Assembly (NCBI GenBank): GCA_023424475.1
Contig: JAFADX010000215.1
Span: 1 to 23,545, forward strand
Length of the DNA stretch: 23,545 bases
Source of the DNA: Pseudomonadota bacterium
GTDB lineage: Bacteria > Pseudomonadota > Alphaproteobacteria > Acetobacterales > Acetobacteraceae
Reading direction: 5' to 3'
The notes below the pieces were generated by a model. It had not been told where the DNA came from, did not search any database, and was given only the letters and a program-made list of their open reading frames with translations. Below are positions 7,021 through 15,215 of the stretch, piece by piece; the first letter of the stretch is position 1, and every line of letters starts with the position of its first letter. Made by a program: the position numbers and the translations under genes.

Positions 7021-8154
7021 TCAACGCGATGCCAGCAGCACCAGGTCGTCGCGGTGGATGATCTCGTCGCGGCCGCGCCAGCCGAGCAACGCTTCGAGTT
7101 CCTCGCTGCGGTGGCCGGCGATGCGCACCGCATCTGCGGCGTCATAGGCCGAGAGGCCGCGCGCCAGCTCGGCGCCGGCGGCATCGCGCACGCTGACCGG
7201 GTCGCCGCGATGGAAGCTGCCTTCCACCGCGCGCACCCCCGCCGGCAACAGGGAGGAGCCGCGCGCCAGCGCCCGCGCCGCGCCGGCATCGACGACCAGC
7301 ACGCCGAGCGGCGCGATGCTGCCCGCGATCCAGCGCTTGCGCGCGCTTCGGCCTTCGGGCGCGGGCAGGAACCAGGTGCAGCGCGCGCCGCCCAGCATCG
7401 CCTGGAGCGGATTGTCGCGCTTGCCGAGGGCGATGGCCATGGCGCAGCCCGCGCCGGTCGCGATGCGCGCGGCGATCAGCTTGGTGCGCATGCCGCCGGA
7501 GGAATAGCCGGGCGGCGGCTCGCCCCCCATGGCCATGATCTCGTCGCTCAGCCGTTCGACCACCGGCAGGTGCGCCGCGGCGGGGTCCTTGCGCGGATCG
7601 GCCGTGTAGAGGCCGTCGATGTCCGAGAGCAGCACCAGCGCATCGGCGCTGATCATCTCGGCGACGCGGGCGGCCAGGCGGTCGTTGTCGCCGAAGCGGA
7701 TCTCGGCCGTCGCGACGGTGTCGTTCTCGTTGATCACGGGCACGCAACCGAGCGAGATCAGCGTCGCGATGGTCGCGCGCGCATTGAGGTAGCGGCGCCG
7801 GTCCTCGGAATCCTCGAGCGTCAGGAGCAGCTGCGCGGCGTTCAGGCCGTGGGCCGACAGCGCCTCCTGCCAGGCGCCGGCCAGGCGGATCTGCCCGACC
7901 GCGGCGGCGGCCTGCTTTTCCTCGAGCCGCAGCCTGCGCCGCGTCAGGCCGAGGGCGCGGCGGGCAAGCGCGATCGCACCGGAGGAGACCAGCACGACCT
8001 CCCTGCCCTGCGCGCGCAGCGCGGCGACGTCGGCGGCGACGGAGGCGAGCCAGCCGGCATGCGGCACCGCGGTCTTCTCGTCCACGACGAGGGCGGAGCC
8101 GATCTTGACGACGATGCGCCGGGCATTGGCGAGGGAGGGAAGCTTGGTGTCCAT
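7021..8154 (-). CDS. proB: Glutamate 5-kinase
   Basis: First enzyme of proline biosynthesis; phosphorylates glutamate to gamma-glutamyl phosphate and is normally feedback-inhibited by proline. The 377 residues comprise an amino-acid kinase domain (about 1-260) and a C-terminal PUA domain (about 280-377). Visible motifs are RIVVKIGSALV near residue 13, VVLVSSGAIALA, the PVINENDTVATAEIRFGDND substrate loop, LLSDIDGLYTADPR, and the GGMRTKLIAARIA segment. The PUA domain begins near GVLVVDAGAARAL. The ATG at 8154 is the first in-frame Met before the conserved kinase start. It is the first gene of the group leading to proA, downstream of a 310-base divergent region shared with the DUF1269-like gene. 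Confidence 0.97.
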   Translation of the reverse strand: MDTKLPSLANARRIVVKIGSALVVDEKTAVPHAGWLASVAADVAALRAQGREVVLVSSGAIALARRALGLTRRRLRLEEKQAAAAVGQIRLAGAWQEALSAHGLNAAQLLLTLEDSEDRRRYLNARATIATLISLGCVPVINENDTVATAEIRFGDNDRLAARVAEMISADALVLLSDIDGLYTADPRKDPAAAHLPVVERLSDEIMAMGGEPPPGYSSGGMRTKLIAARIATGAGCAMAIALGKRDNPLQAMLGGARCTWFLPAPEGRSARKRWIAGSIAPLGVLVVDAGAARALARGSSLLPAGVRAVEGSFHRGDPVSVRDAAGAELARGLSAYDAADAVRIAGHRSEELEALLGWRGRDEIIHRDDLVLLASR

Positions 8155-8464
8155 GGGGCCGTGAGCAGCGAAGGCCCGGGAGGCTTAGTGCATTCCGCCC
8201 GGCGGCGGAACCGGGGCGGGCCGGCGCCCCCTTCGCGCGGGGCATGGCAGGAATGCCCCCGCCGGAGGCGGGAACCCGCGGCCCTTCATCTCCGTCGGGC
8301 CGCCACAAAGCCCGGGGAGGAGAATTGAGGGAGCGTCCCAGGGATGAGCCGCGCGCCCGCCCGTCGCCAGGACCGGCTGCCCTCCGCCCGAAGAAGGCTC
8401 TAGGGTGGCGTCCTGGGGATGCGGCCGCCCGGCCGGCAGCCCCGCCACCCATGAGGAGAACGCC
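8155..8464. promoter_or_regulatory. Divergent intergenic region between proB and the DUF1269-like gene
   Basis: About 310 bases between two diverging starts, so it should hold promoters for both. A perfect dyad TTCCGCC-CGGC-GGCGGAA lies at 8193-8210, 39 bases upstream of the proB start, and could be an operator or a leader hairpin. A GC-rich hairpin CCCGCC-GGA-GGCGGG lies further right, near 8256-8270. I cannot identify convincing -35/-10 pairs on either strand. Confidence 0.4.
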
Positions 8465-8950
8465 ATGGCCGACCTGGTGATCGTCGCTTATCCCGACGAA
8501 ACGACCGCCGAAGCCGCCCGCGCCAAGCTGATCGAGTTGCAGAAGGAATACCTGATCGAGATCGGCGACGCGGTGGTCGCGGTCCGGCGGCCGGACGGGA
8601 CGGTCAAGCTGAACCAGCTCATCAACACGACGGCGGCCGGGGCCGCGGGCGGCGCGATGTGGGGGACGCTGATCGGGCTGCTCTTCCTCAACCCGCTGCT
8701 CGGCGCGGCGGCCGGGGCGGGTGCCGGGGCGCTCAGCGGCTACCTCACCGATGTCGGGATCGACGACAAGTTCCTCAAGCAGGCCGCGGAGGCGCTGACG
8801 CCGGGCCAGGCGGCGCTGTGCGTCCTTGTCCGCAAGGTGACGGCCGACAAGGTGCTGCCGGCCATGGCGCAGTTCGGCGGCACCGTGCTCCGCACCAACC
8901 TGACGGCGGAGCAGGAAGCCAAGCTCAGGGAAGCGCTGAAGGTGGGCTGA
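8465..8950 (+). CDS. DUF1269-family small membrane-associated protein
   Basis: A 161-residue protein of the DUF1269 type, function unknown. It begins with a beta-alpha-like segment (MADLVIVAYPDETTAEAA). Residues 57-94 form a Gly/Ala-rich hydrophobic hairpin (GAAGGAMWGTLIGLLF, NPLLGAAAGAGAGALSG) resembling a glycine-zipper membrane insertion. A soluble C-terminal region follows, containing ALTPGQAALCVLVRKV and FGGTVLRTNLT, which is typical of this family. AGGAG lies eight bases before the ATG. It is the only plus-strand gene in the housekeeping block and probably an insertion into the obgE-proB neighbourhood. Its last 26 bases overlap the end of obgE, tail to tail. Members have been linked loosely to membrane stress, but nothing here allows a specific role. 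Confidence 0.88.
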   Translation: MADLVIVAYPDETTAEAARAKLIELQKEYLIEIGDAVVAVRRPDGTVKLNQLINTTAAGAAGGAMWGTLIGLLFLNPLLGAAAGAGAGALSGYLTDVGIDDKFLKQAAEALTPGQAALCVLVRKVTADKVLPAMAQFGGTVLRTNLTAEQEAKLREALKVG

Positions 8951-9959
8951 GCCCGGCGCGCGCCTCGCGCGCCGTACGGATCACGGGGAAGAGGGTGCGC
9001 AGGATCTCCTGCACCCCTTCCCCGGTTGCGCCGCTGATGACGTGGACCCTGCGGCCGCAGGCGCGCTGGAGCGCCTTGACGCGCGACGCCCTGGCCTGCG
9101 GGGTCATGGCGTCGAGCTTGTTCAGGGCGACCACCTCGGGCTTGTCCGCCAGGCCGTGGCCGTAGCCTTCCAGTTCCTCGCGGATCGTGCGGTAGGCGCC
9201 GGCGGGGTCGGGCTGAGTGCCGTCGATCAGGTGCAGCAGCACCGCGCAGCGCTCGATATGGCCCAGGAAGCGGTCCCCGAGGCCGGCGCCTTCGTGCGCG
9301 CCCTCGATCAGGCCGGGGATGTCGGCCAGCACGAATTCCTCGGTCGCGTTCAGCCGCACCACGCCGAGCTGCGGGTGCAGCGTCGTGAAGGGATAGTCGG
9401 CGATCTTCGGCCGGGCCGCGGAGACGGCGGCGAGGAAGGTGGACTTGCCGGCATTGGGCAGCCCGACCAGGCCGGCATCGGCGATCAGCTTGAGGCGCAG
9501 CCAGATCCAGCGTTCCTCCCCCGGCCAGCCCTTGTCGGCGCGGCGGGGGGCGCGGTTGGTGCTCGTCTTGTAGTGGGCGTTGCCGTAGCCGCCATCCCCA
9601 CCCCGGGCGATGACCACGCGCCTGCCGGCCGAATCGAGGTCGGCGATCAGCGTCTCCCTGTCCTCGGCGAGGATCTGGGTGCCGATCGGCACCTTGAGCA
9701 CGACGTCGTCCGAACCCGCCCCGGTGCGGTCGGACCCGGCGCCGTTGCCGCCCTTGCGGGCCTTGAAATGCTGCGCGTAGCGGTAGTCGATGAGGGTGTT
9801 CAGGCCCTCCACCGCCTCGGCGACGACGTTACCGCCCTTGCCGCCATTGCCGCCGTCGGGACCGCCGAACTCGATGTATTTCTCGCGCCGGAAGGCGACG
9901 ACGCCGTCGCCTCCGTCTCCGGCCTTCACCCAGACCTTGGCTTCGTCGAGGAATTTCAT
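8925..9959 (-). CDS. obgE: GTPase Obg/CgtA, ribosome assembly factor
   Basis: An essential GTPase that assists 50S subunit assembly and links ribosome production to growth and stress. The 344 residues begin with the glycine-rich Obg fold (MKFLDEAKVWVKAGDGGDG, then FGGPDGGNGGKGG; about 1-158). The GTPase domain follows: P-loop GLPNAGKST at 166-174, switch region DYPFTTLHPQLGVV, DIPGLIEGA, NKLD and a final SGATGEG. No extra C-terminal OCT domain is present. The ATG at 9959 matches the invariant MKF start; open frame further upstream has no family support. No clear ribosome-binding site is visible. It lies downstream of the terminator that follows rpmA, so expression needs readthrough or a promoter in 9960-10115. 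A perfect 8-bp hairpin (10086-10104) lies in that gap. Confidence 0.98.
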   Translation of the reverse strand: MKFLDEAKVWVKAGDGGDGVVAFRREKYIEFGGPDGGNGGKGGNVVAEAVEGLNTLIDYRYAQHFKARKGGNGAGSDRTGAGSDDVVLKVPIGTQILAEDRETLIADLDSAGRRVVIARGGDGGYGNAHYKTSTNRAPRRADKGWPGEERWIWLRLKLIADAGLVGLPNAGKSTFLAAVSAARPKIADYPFTTLHPQLGVVRLNATEEFVLADIPGLIEGAHEGAGLGDRFLGHIERCAVLLHLIDGTQPDPAGAYRTIREELEGYGHGLADKPEVVALNKLDAMTPQARASRVKALQRACGRRVHVISGATGEGVQEILRTLFPVIRTAREARAGLSPPSALP

Positions 9960-10115
9960 CGTTCGGGAGACCTGGTACCCGGTGTGCGACGTTGCGGCCG
10001 GCAGGGCCGAGGCCGCAAATGCGGCCCGCGGTGAGTGCCGCGAAGCCAGGGACTGCGGGTGCCGTCCCCTCGGTGCCTGGACAGCACGAAGGCTCGGCCT
10101 TCGTCCATCGCCGGC

Positions 10116-10146
10116 AAAACGCAAAACGGGGGCCTCGCGGCCCCCG
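10116..10146 (-). terminator. Intrinsic terminator after rpmA
   Basis: Read on the minus strand, an 8-bp GC stem (CGGGGGCC-GCGA-GGCCCCCG, 10127-10146) with a GCGA tetraloop is followed by TTTTGCGTTTT. It begins 27 bases beyond the rpmA stop and should end the rplU-rpmA transcript ahead of obgE. Confidence 0.88.
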
Positions 10147-10172
10147 CTGACACGACGGCCAGTGGCCGGCGC

Positions 10173-10442
10173 CTATTCGGCGGCCAGCGCCTCGGGCACC
10201 ACGGTGACGTGGACGCGGCCCTCGGCCCTGCGGACGAACTTCACGCGGCCGGAGACGGCGGCGTGCAGGCTGTGCTGGCGGCCGGCATAGACGTTGTCGC
10301 CCGGGATCATCTTCGTGCCGCGCTGGGTCACGATGATGGAGCCGGCGTTCACGGTCTGGCCGCCGAACAGCTTCACGCCGAGGCGCTTGCCTTCGGAGTC
10401 GCGGCCGTTGCGGGAGGAACCGCCTGCCTTCTTGTGAGCCAT
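10173..10442 (-). CDS. rpmA: 50S ribosomal protein L27
   Basis: bL27 sits at the peptidyl transferase centre of the large ribosomal subunit and stabilises tRNA in the P site. The 89-residue product starts MAHKKAGGSSRNGRDS, the flexible N-terminal arm reaching the catalytic centre, followed by the SEGKRLGVKLFGGQ and GDNVYAGRQHSLHA segments. Length and sequence are typical. It lies 12 bases downstream of rplU in the universal rplU-rpmA pair and is followed by a strong intrinsic terminator. No N-terminal extension of the Firmicutes cleavable type is present. Confidence 0.99.
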   Translation of the reverse strand: MAHKKAGGSSRNGRDSEGKRLGVKLFGGQTVNAGSIIVTQRGTKMIPGDNVYAGRQHSLHAAVSGRVKFVRRAEGRVHVTVVPEALAAE

Positions 10443-10454
10443 GGTTGGTGCTCC

Positions 10455-10772
10455 TTACGCCGCGGTGATGGCGGCGATCTTCAGCACGGTCTGGTGCTGG
10501 CGATGGCCGTTCTTGCGCCGGCTGTTCTGGCGGCGGCGCTTCTTGAAGATCAGGACCTTGTCGCCGCGCGACTGCTCGACGACGGTCGCGGTCACGGAGG
10601 CGCCGGGGACGGTCGGCGCGCCGACGGTCAGCCCGGCCTCGCCGCCCACCAGCAGGACGTCGTGGAAGGTCACGGTTGCGCCGGGTTCGGCCTCAAGCTT
10701 CTCGACGGTGAGCACGGCGTCGGGGGTGACGCGGTACTGCTTGCCGCCGGTGCGGATCACTGCGTAGGTCAT
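10455..10772 (-). CDS. rplU: 50S ribosomal protein L21
   Basis: bL21 is a 23S rRNA-binding protein of the large subunit. The 105-residue product begins MTYAVIRTGGKQYRV, the canonical N-terminus, and contains the FKKRRRQNSRRKNGHRQ loop that contacts rRNA. It has a short Ala-rich C-terminus. The ATG at 10772 is the family start; the frame is open to 10976 but without homology. A good sigma-70-type promoter (10869-10898) would give a leader of about 90 bases. That leader includes a small GGGC-GCAA-GCCC hairpin (10813-10824), which might be a regulatory element, though I recognise no known leader family. Confidence 0.99.
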   Translation of the reverse strand: MTYAVIRTGGKQYRVTPDAVLTVEKLEAEPGATVTFHDVLLVGGEAGLTVGAPTVPGASVTATVVEQSRGDKVLIFKKRRRQNSRRKNGHRQHQTVLKIAAITAA

Positions 10773-10868
10773 GGGGTCGCCCCGGGAGTGTTTCGAACTG
10801 CGTGTGGCTTCCGGGCTTGCGCCCAAAAACAAAGGCCGGCGGAACCGAGGCACCGCCGTGGAGCCGGG

Positions 10869-10898
10869 CGTATAGCCCCGTGTCCGGCCGCGCGTCAA
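10869..10898 (-). promoter_or_regulatory. Candidate promoter of rplU-rpmA
   Basis: On the minus strand TTGACG (10893-10898) and TATACG (10869-10874) are separated by 18 bases, close to the vegetative consensus. Transcription would start about 90 bases before rplU. Confidence 0.65.
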
Positions 10899-10911
10899 CG
10901 CCTTGGGGGCG

Positions 10912-10940
10912 TTGCGCGACGGAGAAGGTGCGACTATACG
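10912..10940 (+). promoter_or_regulatory. Candidate promoter of tRNA-Ser
   Basis: TTGCGC (10912-10917) and TATACG (10935-10940) are spaced by exactly 17 bases, about 50 bases before the tRNA. A perfect 8-bp GC hairpin (10967-10986) lies in the 5' leader. It is divergent from the rplU promoter. Confidence 0.6.
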
Positions 10941-10991
10941 GCGGGTCCCCTCGACCGGGGGCTCTCGGGCCGGCACGCGCCGGCCCCGTGC

Positions 10992-11082
<91 letters not shown>

Positions 11083-11130
11083 CCACCATTTTCAGCCAGT
11101 TTCCCTCATCGTCTTACCGTGTCTCTGATC

Positions 11131-11301
11131 GTCCCATAAGCCATTGATTTCACATGGTGGATCGGGGCGGGCGGGCACCCTTTGGGCGCTTCAATCGTTC
11201 CACACTGTCCCTGGAATACCCCCATCAGCCCCGTTATTGTGTGGGCCAGAACGTGGGACGCCGTCCGGGTGGTCGTCCCTGGCCGCGGGGAGTGTGGGAC
11301 A
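11131..11301. promoter_or_regulatory. Candidate left-arm integrase binding sites (TGTGGGAC family)
   Basis: GTCCCATA (11131-11138) is an inverted copy lying 50 bases from the attL core. TGTGGGCCA (11240-11248) and CGTGGGACG (11252-11260) form a pair 12 bases apart. An exact TGTGGGACA (11293-11301) abuts the integrase ATG. The same motif, with the same 12-base pairing, occurs by attR. These are probable arm-type sites, and the copy at the start codon may let the integrase repress itself. Confidence 0.55.
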
Positions 11302-11302
11302 G

Positions 11303-12598
11303 ATGGCCGACAAGTCGAAGCTCACGGCGATCAAGGTCAAGACGGCCGGGCCGGGTGTCTATCAGGACGGTGACGGCCTCGCGATGCGCGTCCTGCAGAC
11401 CGGCGGTGCCCGCTGGTTCCTGCGCTACCAGATGGACGGCAACCGCCGCGACCTCGGCCTAGGCTCTGCCAGGGGCAAGGGCGCGGTGACGCTCGCGGAG
11501 GCGCGGGAGAAGGCCAGCGCGGCGCGGAAACTCGCGAAGCGGGGCGTGGACCCCATGGAGGAGCGGGAACGGCTGGCGGCCGAGACGCAAGCCGCCGCAG
11601 CCGTCGCGGAGGCCGAGGCCGAGGCGACCGCCCGCACCTTCGAGGTGGTCGCGCGTGACTACATCGCGTCGCATGCGGCCGGGTGGGGCAGCGCCAAGCA
11701 CGCGGCGCAATGGACCGCCACGCTCGAGGCGCACGCCTTCCCGGTCCTAGGCGCTGTCCCTATCGCCGATGTGGCGCTGTCCCACATCCTCGAGGTGCTC
11801 CGGCCGCTGTGGGGCAGCACGACGGAGACGGCTAGCCGTGTGCGGGGCAGGATCGAATCCGTCCTGGCCTATGCTGCTGTGCAGGGCTGGCGCGCGACCG
11901 AGAACCCGGCCCGCTGGCGCGGCAACTTAGATCATCTCCTCCCCCGCCGATCCCGCGTGCAGCCGACGAAGCACCACCCTGCGCTGCCCTACGCCGACGT
12001 GCCGCGCTTCATCCGGGCGCTGCGCCGCAAGCCGGGCAACGGTGCGCGGACGCTTCTCTTCGCCATCCTGACCGCCGCGCGCTCAGGCGAGGTGCGCGGC
12101 ATGGCCTGGCGGGAGGTAGATCTAGACGGCGCGACGTGGACCGTCCCCGCCGGGCGCATGAAGGCGAAGCGGGAGCACCGAGTCGCGCTGGCGCCGGCCG
12201 CGCTGGAAGTCCTGCGCGATCAGTTGCCCGACGATGGCAGCAACCCAGACCCGGACGACCTTGTGTTCCCCGGCCAGCGTCAGGGCCGACCGCTGAGCGA
12301 CATGACGCTGTCGCAGCTGGTTCGCGGCATGGCGACCGATGGGTTGAAGGCCGGGGACGCGCCGCGGTGGGCCGACCAGCATGGGAACCTTCCGGTGCCG
12401 CACGGATTCCGATCTTCCTTCCGTGATTGGGCCGGCGAGACGACTTCCCACCCGCGGGAGGTGGTGGAGGCTGCGCTTGCGCACACGTTGGAGAGCAAGG
12501 TTGAGGCGGCCTACCGGCGCGGCGACTTGTTCGAGAAGAGGCGAGTCCTCATGGCTGATTGGGCCGCATTTTGTGTGGCAGCGAGGACACGAAACTAA
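11303..12598 (+). CDS. int: Tyrosine site-specific integrase, P4/IntS family
   Basis: Catalyses integration into and, with an excisionase, excision from tRNA-Ser. The 431-residue protein has an N-terminal DUF4102-type arm-binding domain (about 1-85; LTAIKVKTAGPGVYQDGDGLAMRV), a helical Glu/Ala-rich linker, a core-binding domain (about 100-200) and a C-terminal catalytic domain. All catalytic residues are visible: Arg260 (TAARSGEVRG), Lys287 (RMKAKREH), His367 and Arg370 (PHGFRSSFRDW), His394 (ALAHTLESK) and nucleophile Tyr404 (EAAYRRGDLF). I start at ATG 11303, where family homology begins; the frame is open back to 11144 but that stretch holds the attP arm and arm sites. The gene faces away from attL. 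A 224-base gap follows before the AlpA-like gene, which should hold the promoter of the replication genes. Confidence 0.96.
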   Translation: MADKSKLTAIKVKTAGPGVYQDGDGLAMRVLQTGGARWFLRYQMDGNRRDLGLGSARGKGAVTLAEAREKASAARKLAKRGVDPMEERERLAAETQAAAAVAEAEAEATARTFEVVARDYIASHAAGWGSAKHAAQWTATLEAHAFPVLGAVPIADVALSHILEVLRPLWGSTTETASRVRGRIESVLAYAAVQGWRATENPARWRGNLDHLLPRRSRVQPTKHHPALPYADVPRFIRALRRKPGNGARTLLFAILTAARSGEVRGMAWREVDLDGATWTVPAGRMKAKREHRVALAPAALEVLRDQLPDDGSNPDPDDLVFPGQRQGRPLSDMTLSQLVRGMATDGLKAGDAPRWADQHGNLPVPHGFRSSFRDWAGETTSHPREVVEAALAHTLESKVEAAYRRGDLFEKRRVLMADWAAFCVAARTRN

Positions 12599-12822
12599 GT
12601 ATGCACCCGCAAGATGTGGTGTCGGGGCATCGGTTATTCTTGCGTCGATCCCCTGAGGCGCCCGATAGTCCCCCGGCGAGCCAATCGGAAAATCGGCAAA
12701 GCGGAACATAGGTGGCGCGGAGGCTCGCAGGGGGTTGGTTCCATGGGTGGGCCGACTCTGCCGCCGCCGGTAGCCTTGGCCCGGCACACCCTCCAAACCG
12801 ACTTGGTTCGGAGAGCCGCGCT

Positions 12823-13032
12823 ATGGCTAAACGCCCAGTATCCCCGCCACCTCCAGGTGCGCGTTTTGCTGACATCCCCTCAACCTGCGCCGGGTTCGGC
12901 CTGTCCCGTTCGACGGTCTATCGCTTGCTCGATCGCGAGGCGATCCGGGCCGTGAAAGTCGGCAAGCGCCGGCTGATCGACCTTCGCAGCCTCGATGCAT
13001 TCATGGCCGAATGCGCGGGAGGTGAGCTGTGA
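12823..13032 (+). CDS. AlpA-like small helix-turn-helix regulator/excisionase
   Basis: A 69-residue protein with one winged HTH of the AlpA/excisionase (MerR-like) class. After a Pro-rich N-terminus, residues 16-35 read FADIPSTCAGFGLSRSTVYR, the recognition helix being LSRSTVYRLL. A wing follows (VKVGKRRLIDLRSLDAFM), the typical pattern of AlpA and Xis-type proteins that bind DNA and bend it. In P4 and in PICIs, AlpA-type proteins activate the island's own genes or promote excision. It lies second after the integrase, which fits that job. The start at 12823 is the Met nearest the domain; an upstream in-frame extension from 12712 looks non-coding. Its stop overlaps the next start by four bases (GTGA), so the two genes are probably translationally coupled. 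Confidence 0.85.
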   Translation: MAKRPVSPPPPGARFADIPSTCAGFGLSRSTVYRLLDREAIRAVKVGKRRLIDLRSLDAFMAECAGGEL

Positions 13033-13250
13033 ACGCGATCGAGCGGGAATGGAATGAGATCGCGGCCCGACTCCCGGATCTGCGGACCAATGATTGCGTC
13101 ATCGCGGTCCTACCGAGCGGGCGAGAGAGCGTCCTAAAGGAAAGAGAACGCGCTCCGCTCGGCATTGCCGAGAGCTACCATACAGAGCGTGTTCCTGTGT
13201 CGTCTGAGGATCTCGTTGAGAGGCTCCGAAAGGCGCTGGCCGAGGGCTGA
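13029..13250 (+). CDS. Small hypothetical protein in the satellite replication operon
   Basis: A 73-residue acidic/basic mixed protein, not recognised. It begins at GTG (13029), overlapping the AlpA-like stop, and ends three bases before the replication protein. It has no membrane segment, cysteine cluster or clear HTH. The N-terminal half (IEREWNEIAARLPDL) and the C-terminal half (SSEDLVERLRKALAEG) look helical, separated by a short beta-like stretch (CVIAVLPSGRE). The tight spacing on both sides makes it a real member of this operon. It could be a replication accessory protein or an anti-repressor-type factor, but nothing in the sequence decides. Confidence 0.7.
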   Translation: MNAIEREWNEIAARLPDLRTNDCVIAVLPSGRESVLKERERAPLGIAESYHTERVPVSSEDLVERLRKALAEG

Positions 13251-13253
13251 CCG

Positions 13254-15215
13254 ATGCCGGACGGAGGAACAATCACCGGGGGGCGACCCCCCGGCCGGGT
13301 GCGCTTGTCCGTCTTCCGGCACAAGACGGAGACGACGGCCACGATCAAGCATGCGTCCGCGAGTAACATCGCGCGGGCGCTGACGAAGTTCGAGGCCGAT
13401 GAAAAGGACGACCTCCCGCTTGTCTCCGGCGCGGAGTTCAACGGCCCCCGCAAGACGGAGAACATCGTCTCCTACCATGCCGTATTCGGCGATCATGACG
13501 CCGGCACGTTGACGCTGGAAGAGGCGCAACGCCGCCTCGAGGCGGCGGGCGTGAGGGCTGTAGTGCATGAGTCGCCTGGCTCGACAAAGGAGACGACGAA
13601 GCTCCGTATCATCGCGCCGTTGAGCAAGCCGGTTGCCCCGGCTGCTTACCCCGGACTTGTGGCGGACCTGGCGCGCATCCTCGGCGGCGGCGTGGGCAAG
13701 GGCGACGTCCTGGCGCCGGAGAGCGCAGTGACGGCGCAGTGCTACTACATCGGCAGGGTAAAGGGCACGCCGCCACGCCGCTTGGTCGAGGCGACCGGGC
13801 GGCTACGCCTGGACGAATACACCCCACCGGCCGGGGAGTCTGCATCACCAACGGCCGAGGAAGACGGCGATCCCGTCCGCGACTATGGCCTCGAGCCCGA
13901 TCTCGATCTGACGCGCGAGGCTGCGGAGAAGATTCCGAACAGCGGCCAAGCGGAGTGGAACCGCTGGAAGAAATATCTCATGGCGTTCTACGCCACAGGC
14001 AGCGACGGTGCGCGCGACCACGCGGAGCAATGGTCGCGGAAGAACACAGCGCATGATGACGCGGTCTTCAACGAGGCGTGGAAGCGCATCATCGCGTCGC
14101 CGCCCGATCGTATCGGCCCCGGGTTCCTCCGCGCTGAGATCCGGAAGGCGGAGAAGGCCACGGCCAAGCGCACGGATCTCCGCACTTGGAGCGCGGCCGA
14201 GTGCGGCGCCGGAGATCCGCCCGACCTGATTGTGCAGGGTCTAGCAGCGCGTGGCGACCTGGGTTGCATCTTCGGCCAACCTGGCGCCGGAAAATCCGTC
14301 GCTGCTCCGCATATCGCCTACGCCATCGCCCAAGGGCGGCAGGTTTTCGGTATGCACACCGAACCCGGCCCCGTCATCTATGTCACGGGAGAGGATGAGT
14401 ACGGCGCGCAACTGCGTGTAAGGGCGTTGCGCGATAAATTCGGCGATGCGCCCGGCTTCACCTTGGTTTCCGTGTCCGACTTGCTGAGCGAGGACGGGCA
14501 GTTCGACGCGGTGGTCGAGCTGGTCAGAGTGACGAAGCCGGTGGCGGTTTTCTTCGATACGCTCTTGGCCTGCTTCCCCGGCCTAGAGGAGAACAAGGCG
14601 GAAAGCATTTCGGCGGTGATGGCGAAGATGCGGCGCGTTGCCGGTCTCGGCTCTGGCGCGTGCGTCTTCTTCGTCCATCACACGCCATGGGGTGAAGCGC
14701 GTACGCGCGGCCATTCCAGTCTCTTCGGCACTCTGGAATCCGCCGTCCTGATCGAAGCGGGCAAAGAAGGCGGCCCGACCAGCGCGGGAACCGTCGTGAA
14801 GAACAAGCGTGGCCGCGGCGGGCGGCAACTCGCCTTCGAGGTAGAGGTTGTGACGATGGGCCGCGACAAATGGGCCGGGCCTATTACGACCGTACGCGCG
14901 ATCGAACGTGACGCGCCATCTCACAAGCCTCTTTCCTCGCAAGCGCAGATCGCCTTGGGCTTCCTCGAGACCATGATGGAGGAGGCGGGGATGCCGACAA
15001 TCGACGTCAAGGCATGGCGAAAGCGGTGCGTTGAATCGGGCCTCATGGCGAAGCCGGGCAGCACAGGCAACGCGCACTGGCAAGCCATGAGGGGCGCGAT
15101 GGAAAGGCTAATCGAAGCACGCCGCATCCGCGTTGCCGATGGCTTTGTCAGCGCCATGAGGCAACAGGCCGTGGACGATACGTTCGATGACAACAGATCG
15201 ACGGGAGGCTTGTGA
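13254..15215 (+). CDS. Primase-helicase-like replication protein with RepA-type RecA-fold ATPase
   Basis: The 653-residue protein likely starts replication of the excised element. The N-terminal third (about 70-180) resembles an archaeo-eukaryotic-type primase: FGDHDAG supplies an acidic pair near residue 79, and a KLRIIAPLSKPV strand lies near residue 116. A linker (about 215-300; WNRWKKYLMAFYATG) follows. The second half is a RepA/hexameric-helicase RecA fold: Walker A GQPGAGKS at 341-348, VIYVTGEDE near 375, Walker B AVFFDT with Asp435, and VFFVHHTPWG near 471. A C-terminal region of about 100 residues is winged-helix-like. Satellites such as P4 and PICIs carry comparable primase-replication fusions. 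The ATG lies three bases after the previous stop. Directly downstream is a repeat cluster that could be its origin. Confidence 0.85.
   Translation: MPDGGTITGGRPPGRVRLSVFRHKTETTATIKHASASNIARALTKFEADEKDDLPLVSGAEFNGPRKTENIVSYHAVFGDHDAGTLTLEEAQRRLEAAGVRAVVHESPGSTKETTKLRIIAPLSKPVAPAAYPGLVADLARILGGGVGKGDVLAPESAVTAQCYYIGRVKGTPPRRLVEATGRLRLDEYTPPAGESASPTAEEDGDPVRDYGLEPDLDLTREAAEKIPNSGQAEWNRWKKYLMAFYATGSDGARDHAEQWSRKNTAHDDAVFNEAWKRIIASPPDRIGPGFLRAEIRKAEKATAKRTDLRTWSAAECGAGDPPDLIVQGLAARGDLGCIFGQPGAGKSVAAPHIAYAIAQGRQVFGMHTEPGPVIYVTGEDEYGAQLRVRALRDKFGDAPGFTLVSVSDLLSEDGQFDAVVELVRVTKPVAVFFDTLLACFPGLEENKAESISAVMAKMRRVAGLGSGACVFFVHHTPWGEARTRGHSSLFGTLESAVLIEAGKEGGPTSAGTVVKNKRGRGGRQLAFEVEVVTMGRDKWAGPITTVRAIERDAPSHKPLSSQAQIALGFLETMMEEAGMPTIDVKAWRKRCVESGLMAKPGSTGNAHWQAMRGAMERLIEARRIRVADGFVSAMRQQAVDDTFDDNRSTGGL

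Noticed and set aside
11136..11149. ATAAGCCATTGATT resembling ATAAATCATTGATT at 23431-23444, a possible longer att repeat
   Set aside because: 12 of 14 bases match, but the distances from the two cores differ (54 versus 4 bases), so they cannot be parts of one duplicated core. Probably chance.
12122..12796. Minus-strand open frame over the end of the integrase
   Set aside because: It lies antisense to the intact catalytic domain, and its product has no recognisable domain or ribosome site.
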